Made by a program: the position numbers and the translations under genes. DNA of 64,000 nucleotides from Solirubrobacterales bacterium. Its GTDB lineage: Bacteria > Actinomycetota > Thermoleophilia > Solirubrobacterales > 70-9. The notes beneath the pieces are model-generated. The model saw only the letters and a program-made list of their open reading frames with translations, was not told the origin of the DNA and searched no databases. Positions 12,691-22,347 of the stretch are shown here, piece after piece (position 1 is the stretch's first letter; every line of letters begins with the position of its first letter). The stretch lies in NCBI GenBank assembly GCA_025450195.1, contig JANWHW010000028.1, positions 145,521 through 209,520 of the forward strand, in the 5' to 3' direction.

Positions 12691-13578
12691 ATGAGCCTCT
12701 TACTGACCGATTCTTCACATGCCACAGGTGTGAATCTCGCTCGCGCCAAGTCCGAGCTGCGCTCTGCGCTGACCGAGGCGCGCGCCGGCGGCTGCTCGAT
12801 CGGCCTGGTGCCGACGATGGGCTCCCTTCACGATGGGCACCTCTCGCTGCTGCGTGCCGCCCGTGCCGAGTGCGAGGTGGTCGTGATGAGCCTCTTCGTC
12901 AATCCAACCCAGTTCGGCCCGGGGGAGGACCTGGATCGCTATCCGCGCGACGAGGAGCGCGACCTTGCGCTCGCCGCTGAAGCCGGGGTTGACCTGGTCT
13001 ATGCGCCTCCGGTCGAGGAGGTCTACTCCGAGGGCTTCGCGACTCACGTAGAGGTGGAGGGGCTGACCGAAGTCCTCTGCGGCGATCCGGCGCGGCGCGG
13101 TCCCGGGCACTTCCGCGGCGTCACCACCGTGGTGGCCAAGCTCTTCAACACGGTCCAGCCCGACGTCGCCTACTTTGGGCAGAAGGATGCCCAGCAGGTG
13201 GCTGTGCTCCGGCGCATGGTCCGCGATCTCGATTTCCCGGTGCGGATCGAGTCTCTTCCGATAGTGCGCGAGCCCGACGGCTTGGCGATGAGCTCTCGCA
13301 ACGCCTATCTCGCGGCTGGGGACCGCGAGCGGGCGACCGCGCTCTCGCGAGCGCTGCGCGCTGCCGCGCGTTCCGCTCGCGAGGAGTCGCTTGCCGCGGG
13401 GGTCGAGGCGGGTCGGCGCGAGCTCGAGGCGGCCGAGATCGACACCGAGTACTTCGAGTCTCGCGATGCCGAGAGCTTGGAGCCGGTCACCGAGCTGGAG
13501 AGCCGCCCGGTCCTGATTGCAGTAGCCGCCGAGATTGGCGGCGCGCGTTTGATCGACAACGTCTTGATCTGGCCATGA
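12691..13578 (+). CDS. panC: Pantothenate synthetase
   Basis: GLVPTMGSLHDGHLSLLRAAR, SLFVNPTQFGPGEDLDRYPR, YFGQKDAQQ. Confidence 0.96.
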   Translation: MSLLLTDSSHATGVNLARAKSELRSALTEARAGGCSIGLVPTMGSLHDGHLSLLRAARAECEVVVMSLFVNPTQFGPGEDLDRYPRDEERDLALAAEAGVDLVYAPPVEEVYSEGFATHVEVEGLTEVLCGDPARRGPGHFRGVTTVVAKLFNTVQPDVAYFGQKDAQQVAVLRRMVRDLDFPVRIESLPIVREPDGLAMSSRNAYLAAGDRERATALSRALRAAARSAREESLAAGVEAGRRELEAAEIDTEYFESRDAESLEPVTELESRPVLIAVAAEIGGARLIDNVLIWP

Positions 13579-13609
13579 GGCCTGAAACACGTCAATAGGG
13601 GGAGAGTCA

Positions 13610-14062
13610 ATGCAAAGGCAGATGCTCAAGTCCAAGATTCACCGGGCGACGGTGACCGATTGCGACGTCGACTACATCGGCAGCATCACGATCGACACCG
13701 AGCTGATGGCCAGCGCCGACCTGATCACCAACGAGCAGGTCCATGTCTGGGACATCGACAACGGCGCCCGCTTCGTCACCTACGTGATCGATGGCGAGCC
13801 AGGCTCGCGGACGATGCAGGTGAACGGCGCAGCTGCCCACCTGACTCGGCCGGGGCACAAGATCATCGTCGCCTCCTTTGGCGCCTATGACGAGCGTGAC
13901 CTCACGTCCTATTCGCCGGTCGTCGTCCATGTCGACGACGAGAACGAGATCGTCGCGGTCGACAGCAACCCAGAGGTGCTGCTCAGCGGTCCGACGCTAA
14001 GCGGCATCGAAGACGTGCCCGGCAGCCTGACCCCTGGTTTCGACGGCAGTATCCCCTCATGA
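13610..14062 (+). CDS. panD: Aspartate 1-decarboxylase
   Basis: MLKSKIHRATVTDCDVDYIGSITID; YIGS processing site. Confidence 0.95.
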   Translation: MQRQMLKSKIHRATVTDCDVDYIGSITIDTELMASADLITNEQVHVWDIDNGARFVTYVIDGEPGSRTMQVNGAAAHLTRPGHKIIVASFGAYDERDLTSYSPVVVHVDDENEIVAVDSNPEVLLSGPTLSGIEDVPGSLTPGFDGSIPS

Positions 14063-14964
14063 GCCAACCGGAGCGCCAGCCTGTCACCCTGCCGCGCCTA
14101 GCCGAGATGAAGGCGGCGGGCGAACCGATCGTGATGGTCACCGCCTACGACTACCCCTCGGCGAAGGTAGCGGAGGAGGCGGGGGTGGACATAGTCCTCG
14201 TGGGTGACACAGCGGCGATGGTCGTGCTCGGCTATCCGGGGACCGAGCCGGTCTCGATGGAGGAGATGGTGATGCTGGGCAAGGCGGTCCGCCGCGGCAT
14301 CCAGACGCCGCTGATGGTCGGCGACATGCCGATGGGCAGCTATGAGGCGAGCAACGAGCTTGCGGTCCAAAGCGCTCAGCGCCTGGTCAAGGAAACCGGT
14401 TGCCAGGTTGTCAAGCTCGAGGCGGGCGGCACCTCGGTGGAGCGGGCGCGGGCGATCGTTCGCTCCGGCATCCCGGTGATGGGGCACGTCGGGCTCACTC
14501 CGCAGACGGCTACGGCCCTGGGGGGATACAAGACGCAGGGAAAGACTGCCGAGGGCGCGATACGGCTCTGCGAGGACGCTTTGGCGCTGCAGTCGGTTGG
14601 CTGCTTCGCGATCGTCTTCGAGGCGATCCCGGCGGCGATCGCCGAGGCAATCGCGGCGAGGCTGGAGGTTCCGACGATCGGGATCGGGGCAGGGCCGGCG
14701 ACGGCCGGCCAGGTTCTCGTCTTCCACGATCTACTGGGGATCACCACAGGCCGCACCCCGAAATTCGTCAAGCGCTACGCCAACGTCCACGAGGCCATGG
14801 CGAGAGGGGTCGGCCAGTACGTCGAGGAGGTGCGCTCGCAGCGCTTCCCCGAGCCCGACCACGTCTACGGAGTGGAACCCGCCGAGCTGGCGGATTTCAG
14901 GAGGTATTTGGACCAGGAGAGCATTACCTCCCGCAAGGCATGGGACTGGGAGCCGCTCTCCTGA
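14059..14964 (+). CDS. panB: 3-methyl-2-oxobutanoate hydroxymethyltransferase
   Basis: VTAYDYPSAKVAEEAGVDIVLVGDTAAMVVLGYPGT...; HVGLTPQ. Confidence 0.96.
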   Translation: MSQPERQPVTLPRLAEMKAAGEPIVMVTAYDYPSAKVAEEAGVDIVLVGDTAAMVVLGYPGTEPVSMEEMVMLGKAVRRGIQTPLMVGDMPMGSYEASNELAVQSAQRLVKETGCQVVKLEAGGTSVERARAIVRSGIPVMGHVGLTPQTATALGGYKTQGKTAEGAIRLCEDALALQSVGCFAIVFEAIPAAIAEAIAARLEVPTIGIGAGPATAGQVLVFHDLLGITTGRTPKFVKRYANVHEAMARGVGQYVEEVRSQRFPEPDHVYGVEPAELADFRRYLDQESITSRKAWDWEPLS

Positions 14965-15938
14965 GCCATCTGGAAGTCTCGCTGTACCGTCGGGAATAGG
15001 TTGCAGCCGTCGCCCTTGAGCGATTGCCTGCAGAGGCTCGACGCGAACTTCGGCCCCGCCATGCGCACCCTTCCGGCGCCGGGAAGCCAAGCGGCTATCG
15101 AGCCACGCCAGCTGACCGAGAGGGGTTGGCTCCCCTGGAGGGGCTGGCTCTCCTGAAATACGCCGGTTCCGCTGAATGGCTTGGGTGGCTTCAGGGTTGC
15201 GGTGGCCGGGTGTTTGTCGACTCCAGTGCTTACAAAGGCGTTCTCCCCGCCGACCACCGTCGAGGCAACTCGGAAGATGTCCATCCTCGGGCGCCGTTCC
15301 TGGAGCGACGCACTGAGCGAGATCTGGTCGTCGTTGCCGAATCCAAATGCATCGAGCGAGAAGACCTTGCCGGCCTTCTTGGCAATCGCGGTTAGGTGAG
15401 TCGTGAGCCCGGTGAGGGGGAAGGCTGCGCTGGGTGCGGCGAATCTGGCGCTGCAGGCTTCTTGGCCGATCCCGAGTACCACGCCCCGTGCGCTGCCGGA
15501 GTCGACCTTCGTATACCCCTGCTCTCCCCTGAACTTGATCGTTCCACGGAACGTGCCTTTTGCCCCGATCAGGTCGATCGGTCCACCGCACTGGGACTGC
15601 GATCCCTTGTCACGGGGAGGCGACGAGGGCACAAAGCGAACGGATATGCGCCCCAGGCTTCCGAACCGCGCCTTGATCCGATTGGCGGAGAACTTTCCCC
15701 GGACCGCGTAGGAGGCGGCAACCTGCCCCTTGGAGGCCCCCAGCAGCGCGAATTGGCGACCAACCGTCAGGACCTGAATCCGATAGCCGTTGCTGCCCCT
15801 GAGCTCGAACCCGGTGAGGATGCTGTTGCCGATGATTCCATCCGGCTTTGCGACTGCTGCTGCCGGCAGGATGGCCAGCACGAGGGCCATTGCGCATGTC
15901 GCCACCGATCCGCAACTGCGCAGCCACCTCATCCACAC
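14865..15938 (-). CDS. Secreted hypothetical protein; 3' end antisense to panB
   Basis: Signal peptide MWMRWLRSCGSVATCAMALVLAILPAAAVA; -10-like TAGTCT 6 nt upstream on minus strand. Confidence 0.65.
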   Translation of the reverse strand: MWMRWLRSCGSVATCAMALVLAILPAAAVAKPDGIIGNSILTGFELRGSNGYRIQVLTVGRQFALLGASKGQVAASYAVRGKFSANRIKARFGSLGRISVRFVPSSPPRDKGSQSQCGGPIDLIGAKGTFRGTIKFRGEQGYTKVDSGSARGVVLGIGQEACSARFAAPSAAFPLTGLTTHLTAIAKKAGKVFSLDAFGFGNDDQISLSASLQERRPRMDIFRVASTVVGGENAFVSTGVDKHPATATLKPPKPFSGTGVFQESQPLQGSQPLSVSWRGSIAAWLPGAGRVRMAGPKFASSLCRQSLKGDGCNLFPTVQRDFQMAQESGSQSHALREVMLSWSKYLLKSASSAGSTP

Positions 15939-15991
15939 AGACTATTCGAGACCCATCGCGACTTGCGGTCGAACTACCATTGGCTTGGGAG

Positions 15992-16249
15992 ATGCCCATC
16001 TACGAGTTTGAGTGCGAGGCCTGCGGGGGCCGCTTCGAGGAGCTGGTTCAGCACGAGGCGTCCAGCCCTGCCTGTTTGCAGTGTGGGTCGCCTCGGACTA
16101 GACGAAGGTTCTCGCCGCTTTCACCACCCTCGCGACAGCCTCGAGGGCCTCGAGCTCGCGAAGGCGAATCGAAGCGTCGCGAGCGCGAAGCCGCGCGGGG
16201 AGAGCGCCTTGCGGACACGAAGCGCAAACGAGCCGCGGGGGAGATGTGA
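15992..16249 (+). CDS. FmdB-family zinc ribbon protein
   Basis: [20 protein letters not shown]...CLQCGS. Confidence 0.85.
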   Translation: MPIYEFECEACGGRFEELVQHEASSPACLQCGSPRTRRRFSPLSPPSRQPRGPRAREGESKRREREAARGERLADTKRKRAAGEM

Positions 16250-16947
16250 TGGGACAGTCGGCGGAGGAGCGTCGGGCTGCGCTGGTCGAGCTGTTCAAAG
16301 AAGTTCGTGCGTGCACCAAATGCCCCCTGCATGAGACCCGAACCAACGCTGTCTTTGGCGCGGGGGACGCGGACGCGGGCCTGATGTTCGTCGGGGAGGC
16401 CCCCGGCGCAGAAGAGGACCGGCAGGGGCTGCCGTTCGTGGGTCGCGCGGGGCAGCTCCTCAATGAGCTGCTCGAAGGGATTGGGATGACCCGTGAGGAC
16501 GTTTTCATCGCCAACGTCCTGAAGAGCCGACCGCCTGGCAATCGAGACCCCCAACCGCTTGAGATCGAGGCCTGTCGCCCCTACCTGTTCGACCAGGTGC
16601 GGTTGATCGAGCCGAGGGTGATTTGCACTCTTGGGAACTTCGCCACCAAGCTGCTGAGCGGCAACCCAGCGGGGATCACGAAGGTGCGAGGCGTGCCTCA
16701 GGTGCATGAGCTGGGTGGCCATACGGTCTTCCTGCTGCCGCTCTTCCATCCCGCTGCCGCATTGCGAACGCCTGCCGTCAAGGAAACTCTGCGCAGCGAT
16801 TTCGAGTTGCTGCCGGACCTCCTCGAGGGCCCGCCGCCGGCTGGGATCGCGCTCGATGACACGCTTGAGCTTGCAGGAGATGCCGAGGGGCAAGAGGCCG
16901 CCTCCTCGCCGCATCCCGCGGCCGACCAGCTCGACCTGTTCGGTTGA
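16246..16947 (+). CDS. Type 4/5 uracil-DNA glycosylase family protein (Fe-S)
   Basis: [50 protein letters not shown]. Confidence 0.92.
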   Translation: MMGQSAEERRAALVELFKEVRACTKCPLHETRTNAVFGAGDADAGLMFVGEAPGAEEDRQGLPFVGRAGQLLNELLEGIGMTREDVFIANVLKSRPPGNRDPQPLEIEACRPYLFDQVRLIEPRVICTLGNFATKLLSGNPAGITKVRGVPQVHELGGHTVFLLPLFHPAAALRTPAVKETLRSDFELLPDLLEGPPPAGIALDDTLELAGDAEGQEAASSPHPAADQLDLFG

Positions 16948-17378
16948 CGCGAACGCTGATCAGCCAGTCGGCGGCCGAGACCGAAGCGTTGGGGGCTGAG
17001 CTTGCGGCAAGCCTCGGTCCCGGCGACGTGGTCGTCGTCGTGGGTGAGGTGGGGGCGGGGAAGACGACGCTGATCCGCGGCGCCTGTCGCGCGCTTGGAG
17101 TCAAGGAGCCTGTGACGTCGCCGACCTTCACGATTGGCCATCGCTATCGCGGTCGCCTCCCGATCTCACACCTCGACCTCTACCGGTTGAACGACCTGGA
17201 GAACGAGGACCCAGGGCTCCTGGCCGACTATCTCGCCCCCGGCTCCGTTGCCTTCATCGAGTGGCCCGCGTTGGCTGAGCCACAGCTCGCAGGGCGCACT
17301 CCACGAGAGGTCCGGCTTTCTCATCGCGGTGGCGATTCACGAGCGATCGAGATCTCGGCCGCACCTAGCCGCAAATAG
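16944..17378 (+). CDS. tsaE: tRNA t6A biosynthesis ATPase TsaE
   Basis: GEVGAGKTTLIRGACRALGVKEPVTSPTFTI. Confidence 0.93.
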   Translation: MTRTLISQSAAETEALGAELAASLGPGDVVVVVGEVGAGKTTLIRGACRALGVKEPVTSPTFTIGHRYRGRLPISHLDLYRLNDLENEDPGLLADYLAPGSVAFIEWPALAEPQLAGRTPREVRLSHRGGDSRAIEISAAPSRK

Positions 17379-17449
17379 CCGTGTTTTGGGAGAACGCTGC
17401 CGTGTAGCATCGCCCAGGTGACTCTTATGCTCGAAAAGAAAAGCGCCCG

Positions 17450-17863
17450 ATGAAGCGACTGATGACCCTGATTGCGACCTTGCTTGGGGCTCTGCTGCTG
17501 GCGAGTGCGGCACCTGCCGCCAAGGGGCCTGTAGCGAAAGACCCCACTCCGGAGGAGCCTGCGGCGTACAGGCACTACGTCGCCTGCGGTCTTTCCCAAA
17601 AAGCGAAACCTGCGCATGTCTGCCGGAAGCGCCGCGACAAGGGCGCTTTCTTTCGCAGCAACCAAGCCGATGTCGTGTACACGGTCTGCGTCAAGTTCCC
17701 CACCAAACGGCAGCTCTGCGCATCCAAGCAGGAAGCGAAAAAGGGAACTCTGTACGTGAACGAAATCACCTCCAACATCGCGGGCAGGCACAGAGTGACC
17801 TGGTTCGTGAAAGGACAGAAAGTCGGAGCGTTCGAGTTCGTTGTCCTCGACCAGGGCGGCTAG
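17450..17863 (+). CDS. Secreted hypothetical protein
   Basis: Signal peptide MKRLMTLIATLLGALLLASAAPAA; four Cys in mature part. Confidence 0.65.
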   Translation: MKRLMTLIATLLGALLLASAAPAAKGPVAKDPTPEEPAAYRHYVACGLSQKAKPAHVCRKRRDKGAFFRSNQADVVYTVCVKFPTKRQLCASKQEAKKGTLYVNEITSNIAGRHRVTWFVKGQKVGAFEFVVLDQGG

Positions 17864-18596
17864 CTCCACGCCGGAGGGCGGCTCTAGGCCGGCCGTCATC
17901 GGCTTCGATACCGCGACCGAGGACACAGCAGTCTGTGCCGCCCGGCGTGGCGAGGTCCTCTACGAGTCGCAGCTTGGCCTGTCCGAGAAGGGCAGCCCGC
18001 TGCACACGACGGCGCTCCTCGAAGAGGTCGATCGCGCGGCGACGGCGGCCGGCGGATGGGAGGCGATTGAAGCGATCGCGGTGGGGGTGGGCCCCGGTTC
18101 GTTCACCGGCCTCCGGGTGGGGCTGTCGACGGCCAGGGCGCTCGGCTTGAGCTGTGAAATGCCCGTCAGGGGGGTGTGCACCCTGGATGCGCTTGGCCGT
18201 GGCCTGGGCCAGGTTGCCGGCGGTGCGAGCCGACTAGCCGTCATCGACGCGAAGCGGGGCGAGGCTTTTGCCGCGCTCTACACGGCAAACGGCGAGCGGC
18301 TCTGGGAGCCGCTGGTCGACTCCCCCTCTGGCCTCGCCGAGCGGGTGGGGGCTCTTGGGGAGAATCCGGTTGGAGCCGGGTCGGGAGCGGTACGATTTCG
18401 TGATGAGTTGGCGAGTCGCGGCGTTGAGATTCCGGATGACGTCGACCCCGTTCACCGCGTCGCGGCGCGGCACATTTGCGCCCTCGCGACGAGCGGGCAA
18501 AGCGATGACGAGTCTGGACCCGTCGCTCCGATCTACCTAAGACCCCCCGATGCACAACGCTGGCGTGAGCGAGACACTTCCCAAGCAGGCCGGTGA
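17841..18596 (+). CDS. tsaB: tRNA t6A biosynthesis protein TsaB
   Basis: VIGFDTATEDTAVCAARRGEVLYE; GVGPGSFTGLRVGLSTARALG. Confidence 0.93.
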   Translation: MSSTRAASSTPEGGSRPAVIGFDTATEDTAVCAARRGEVLYESQLGLSEKGSPLHTTALLEEVDRAATAAGGWEAIEAIAVGVGPGSFTGLRVGLSTARALGLSCEMPVRGVCTLDALGRGLGQVAGGASRLAVIDAKRGEAFAALYTANGERLWEPLVDSPSGLAERVGALGENPVGAGSGAVRFRDELASRGVEIPDDVDPVHRVAARHICALATSGQSDDESGPVAPIYLRPPDAQRWRERDTSQAGR

Positions 18597-19035
18597 GGCA
18601 ACCGGCGCGCCGCGCACGCGACGGCTCGCCTACAGCGACTTGCCTGCCGTCATCTCGATCGAGCGGCGCTCCTTCCCGACCCCTTGGTCGTTGGCGATGT
18701 TCGTGCTCGAGCTCTCCAAGCCGTCTGGGATCTGCCTTGCCGCAATCGATGGAGATGATCTGCTCGGCTATCTGGTGTGCTCGCGCTACGACCAGGTCTG
18801 GCACCTGATGAACGTCGCAGTGATTCCGGAGCGACGCCGGATGGGCATTGCCAGTCGCCTGATTTCACAGCTCCTCGAGGAGGCAGGGAGGGATCTGCCG
18901 TTCACGCTCGAGGTGCGCGTCTCCAATCGCGATGCGATCGCCATGTATGAGGGGCTCGGGTTTCGCTCAGCCGGCGTACGCCCTCGCTACTACCAGGACA
19001 ACGGCGAGGACGCCCTGATCATGTGGCTCGATTGA
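18550..19035 (+). CDS. rimI: Ribosomal-protein-alanine N-acetyltransferase-like GNAT
   Basis: VAVIPERRRMGIASRLISQLLEEA; position between tsaB and tsaD. Confidence 0.88.
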   Translation: MHNAGVSETLPKQAGEATGAPRTRRLAYSDLPAVISIERRSFPTPWSLAMFVLELSKPSGICLAAIDGDDLLGYLVCSRYDQVWHLMNVAVIPERRRMGIASRLISQLLEEAGRDLPFTLEVRVSNRDAIAMYEGLGFRSAGVRPRYYQDNGEDALIMWLD

Positions 19036-19144
19036 CAATTCCGCCCGCGTGCTCTGCTCCCGCTTCGCTCGCATTCGTGATCACCGGTGACCTTGCTCGC
19101 CCGCTTCCGCGTCCGCCGCGGGCGGGTGTGCCAGGGATGGGCGC

Positions 19145-20152
19145 ATGCTGATCCTCGCGATCGAGACGTCCTGTGACGACACCTGCGTGGCGGTCGTCGA
19201 CGGGTCGCGAATCCTCGCTAACACGATCTCCTCCCAAACGGCTCATGCGCACTTTGGCGGGGTCGTGCCGGAGGTCGCTGCACGGCACCATCTGGATCTG
19301 GCCGTGCCGGTCGTCGAGGCGGCACTGGCAGAGGCCGGCGTCTCGCTGGATGACGTGGAGGCGATTGCCGTGACAACCGGGCCGGGGTTGATCGGAGCCC
19401 TCTTGGTCGGCGTCAGTACCGCCAAGGCGATTGCCGCACCGCGCCGGTTGCCGTTGATCCCGGTCAATCACCTGCAGGGGCACGTCGCGGCCAACTTCCT
19501 GGACCCCGATCCGCTGCAGCCCCCGTTCCTCTGTTTGGTGGCGAGCGGTGGCCACACCTTGCTGGGGGCGGTTCGCGATCGGTTCGGCCACGAGGTTCTG
19601 GGGCAGACCCTCGACGATGCCGCGGGCGAGGCATTCGACAAGGTCGCACGGCTGCTTGGGCTTGGTTATCCAGGAGGCCCGGCTTTGGAGCGGCTCGCGG
19701 CGGAGGGAGACCCCGAGGCATTCGAGCTGCCGGTGGCGATGAGTCGCGAGCCGGGGCTCAACTTCAGCTTTAGCGGATTGAAGACGGCGCTGGTCTATCT
19801 CTGCCGCGATTTGGGCCCCGACGGCGTTCAGGAGCGCCGCGCGGACCTCGCGGCAAGCTTCCAAGCGGCTGCCGTGGGGCAGCTGGTGGCGAAGTTGAGG
19901 CGAGCTCTGAAGAAAGGCGACTGGGAGGCGGTCGCGTTGGGAGGGGGGGTCGCCGCCAACGGGAGCCTGCGTGAGGCGGTTGCCGCACTCTGTCGGCAGC
20001 AAGGCCTGCGGCTGAAGCTGGTTGCGCCGGAGCTGTGCACAGACAATGCGGCGATGATCGCCTCTGCCGCCCGCTTCGCACCCCATCTGCCTTACCCGGA
20101 CTACCTCTCTTATGACGCCTTTGCCACCGGCGAAGCGCCGGTGGTGGCGTGA
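19145..20152 (+). CDS. tsaD: tRNA t6A threonylcarbamoyltransferase TsaD
   Basis: ILAIETSCDDTCVAVVDG; SGGHTLL; GGGVAANGSLRE. Confidence 0.96.
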   Translation: MLILAIETSCDDTCVAVVDGSRILANTISSQTAHAHFGGVVPEVAARHHLDLAVPVVEAALAEAGVSLDDVEAIAVTTGPGLIGALLVGVSTAKAIAAPRRLPLIPVNHLQGHVAANFLDPDPLQPPFLCLVASGGHTLLGAVRDRFGHEVLGQTLDDAAGEAFDKVARLLGLGYPGGPALERLAAEGDPEAFELPVAMSREPGLNFSFSGLKTALVYLCRDLGPDGVQERRADLAASFQAAAVGQLVAKLRRALKKGDWEAVALGGGVAANGSLREAVAALCRQQGLRLKLVAPELCTDNAAMIASAARFAPHLPYPDYLSYDAFATGEAPVVA

Positions 20153-20424
20153 GCGAAGTCATCCTCTACTCCCGCCCGGGCTGCCACCTGTGCGTTGAGG
20201 CGCTCGAGGCGATCGCCGCTCTCCATGCAGAGGGCTACCGCTTTTCGCTGCGCGAGGTCGATATCGAGAGCGACGATCTTCTGCTGCGTCGACTGCTCGA
20301 GCGGATTCCAGTGGTCGAGATGGATGGCGAGGTCGTCTCGGAGCTGGTCTTCGACGCAGGCGCTCTTCGGGCCCGGCTCGATACTGTGGGGGCCGATGAT
20401 CGAGCAGGCGGTGGAGAGGCATGA
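20149..20424 (+). CDS. Glutaredoxin-like protein
   Basis: VILYSRPGCHLCVEALEAI. Confidence 0.85.
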   Translation: MSEVILYSRPGCHLCVEALEAIAALHAEGYRFSLREVDIESDDLLLRRLLERIPVVEMDGEVVSELVFDAGALRARLDTVGADDRAGGGEA

Positions 20425-21067
20425 CGTATCCGACGAGCTGATCGTGGACGGCGAGCGGCTCTCGCTCGGCGTTGCGGCACGTCTGTCGCGCTATCTCCAG
20501 GTCCTCACTCAGGCTCGCAAGATGGGGCGGGAGACGATCTCTTCCCAGGAACTGTCGGACTACACACACATCAATCCGACTCAGATTCGGCGCGACCTGT
20601 CGGGCTTCGGCAAGTTCGGCAAGCGAGGGGTGGGCTACAACGTCGACTCTCTGGTCTCGGAGATCCGCAAGATCCTCCGCACCGCCGGCCAGCACAACAT
20701 CGCCCTGTTCGGCGCCGGCAACCTCGGACTGGCGATTGCAAGCTCCGACATCTTCGCCGATCACGGCTTCCAAATCGTCGCCATGTTCGATGTCGATCCC
20801 AGCGTGGTTGGGACTCAGGTCGGCAGCCTCGCTGTCCGCGATTTCGGCGAGCTGGGGAAGGTCGTCGCGGAGCAGGAGGTGGTCGTCGGCGTCATTGCCG
20901 TTCCGGCCACGGCGGCCCAGGCGGTGGCCGACCGCCTCGTCGATGCAGGCGTCAAGATCATCTTCAACTACTCCGAGCAACTGCTCCAGGTGCCGCCTGA
21001 GGTGACCGTGCATACCTCGAGCCCGGCGGTCGACCTCCTCTACGCGCTCTACTTCTACCTGACCTAG
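20396..21067 (+). CDS. rex: Redox-sensing transcriptional repressor Rex
   Basis: ISSQELSDYTHINPTQIRRDLSGFGKFGKRGVGYNV; ALFGAGNLGLAI. Confidence 0.94.
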   Translation: MIEQAVERHDVSDELIVDGERLSLGVAARLSRYLQVLTQARKMGRETISSQELSDYTHINPTQIRRDLSGFGKFGKRGVGYNVDSLVSEIRKILRTAGQHNIALFGAGNLGLAIASSDIFADHGFQIVAMFDVDPSVVGTQVGSLAVRDFGELGKVVAEQEVVVGVIAVPATAAQAVADRLVDAGVKIIFNYSEQLLQVPPEVTVHTSSPAVDLLYALYFYLT

Positions 21068-21071
21068 GCAC

Positions 21072-22229
21072 TTGTCCCTGGACCTCGACCTCGCTCGGGA
21101 GAGATTCGAGACCTCCACCGATTTCACGATTGGTTTGGAGGAGGAGTTCGCGATCCTCGATCCGCAGACGCTCGAGTTGGGGCACCGCTTCGAGGAGGTC
21201 TACGCCGCCTGCCAGCGCGACGAGGTTCTGGCCGACTCCGCGGCTGGCGAGCTGATCGCGGCGGAGATCGAGATTCGCTCGGGGCGTGCAGAGAGCTTTG
21301 CCGAAGCCGTTTCGCTGCAGCGCGAGCGCCGCGACAGGCTCTTTGGCATGGTCGAAGGGATGGGCCTCGCGCTGGGAGCCATGGGCACCCATCCCTGGGC
21401 GAGCTATCTCGATCAGCGGATTATCGACACGCCGCACTACAACCGGCTCAGAGAGGAACTCGGCTGGGTCGCTCAGCGAAACAACACCTGGAGCATGCAT
21501 GTCCACATGGGGGTGCGCGGAGCGGACCGCGCGATCGCAGTATGCGACTGGATGCGCGAGCTGCTGCCCCTGCTGCTGGCTGTCTCCGCCAACTCGCCTT
21601 TCCTCGACCACCGCGACACCGGCCTGCACACCGTGCGCACCGAGATCTTCACCCGCACGTTCCCTCGCTGCGGCGTCCCGAGCCCATTCGGCGATTGGTC
21701 CCGGTATGCCGACTTCGTTGGGATGCTGGAGCGGGCCGGCTCAGTGGTCGAATCGACCCAGCTCTGGTGGAGCGTTCGCCCTCACCACGCCTTTGGCACG
21801 GTTGAGGTCCGCATCTGCGATGCGCAGACCCGAGGCGACGAGTCATTTGCCCTGGCTGCTCTGATCGCCGCCTGCATTGCGCAGACGGCGCTGGAATACG
21901 ACAAGCATGGCTATGACCGCGCTGGGAGCCCGCTCGAAGACCGTGAGATCGAGGAGAACCTGTGGCGGGCGATTCGACACGGGATGAGTGGCCGCTTGAT
22001 CGATTTTCGTGGGGGTGAGGAGGTGGAAGCACAGGCGGCGCTGGAGGCGCTGATTGCCTGGTGCGAGCCGGCTCGCGAGAGTCTCGGCATCGAGGTGGAT
22101 CTTCCAGCGCGGAACGGCGCCCAGCGCGCTCGCGAGGCACTCGACTCCGGCGTGGCGATTGAGGACATCTATCGCGACGCAGTGGCTGAGACCAAGCGGA
22201 CCTACACCGAAGCACAGCCCGCCGCCTGA
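21072..22229 (+). CDS. Carboxylate-amine ligase / glutamate-cysteine ligase family 2 (YbdK-like)
   Basis: TIGLEEEFAILDPQTLELGHRFEEV; NNTWSMHVHMGV. Confidence 0.9.
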   Translation: MSLDLDLARERFETSTDFTIGLEEEFAILDPQTLELGHRFEEVYAACQRDEVLADSAAGELIAAEIEIRSGRAESFAEAVSLQRERRDRLFGMVEGMGLALGAMGTHPWASYLDQRIIDTPHYNRLREELGWVAQRNNTWSMHVHMGVRGADRAIAVCDWMRELLPLLLAVSANSPFLDHRDTGLHTVRTEIFTRTFPRCGVPSPFGDWSRYADFVGMLERAGSVVESTQLWWSVRPHHAFGTVEVRICDAQTRGDESFALAALIAACIAQTALEYDKHGYDRAGSPLEDREIEENLWRAIRHGMSGRLIDFRGGEEVEAQAALEALIAWCEPARESLGIEVDLPARNGAQRAREALDSGVAIEDIYRDAVAETKRTYTEAQPAA

Positions 22230-22347
22230 GAACCTGACTCAAATGCGGATCGCGCAGCAGGCTGAGGCTTGGCCCCGGTCGCGAGGCGCTTTCGCCGTGC
22301 CCCCATATAGACTCCCGCGCCGCTAAAACCAGCCGGAGGAACGGAAC

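Noticed and set aside
12669-12980. 103-aa ORF starting at GTG after the TATAAT box
   Set aside because: Overlaps panC out of frame for most of its length and has no plausible product.
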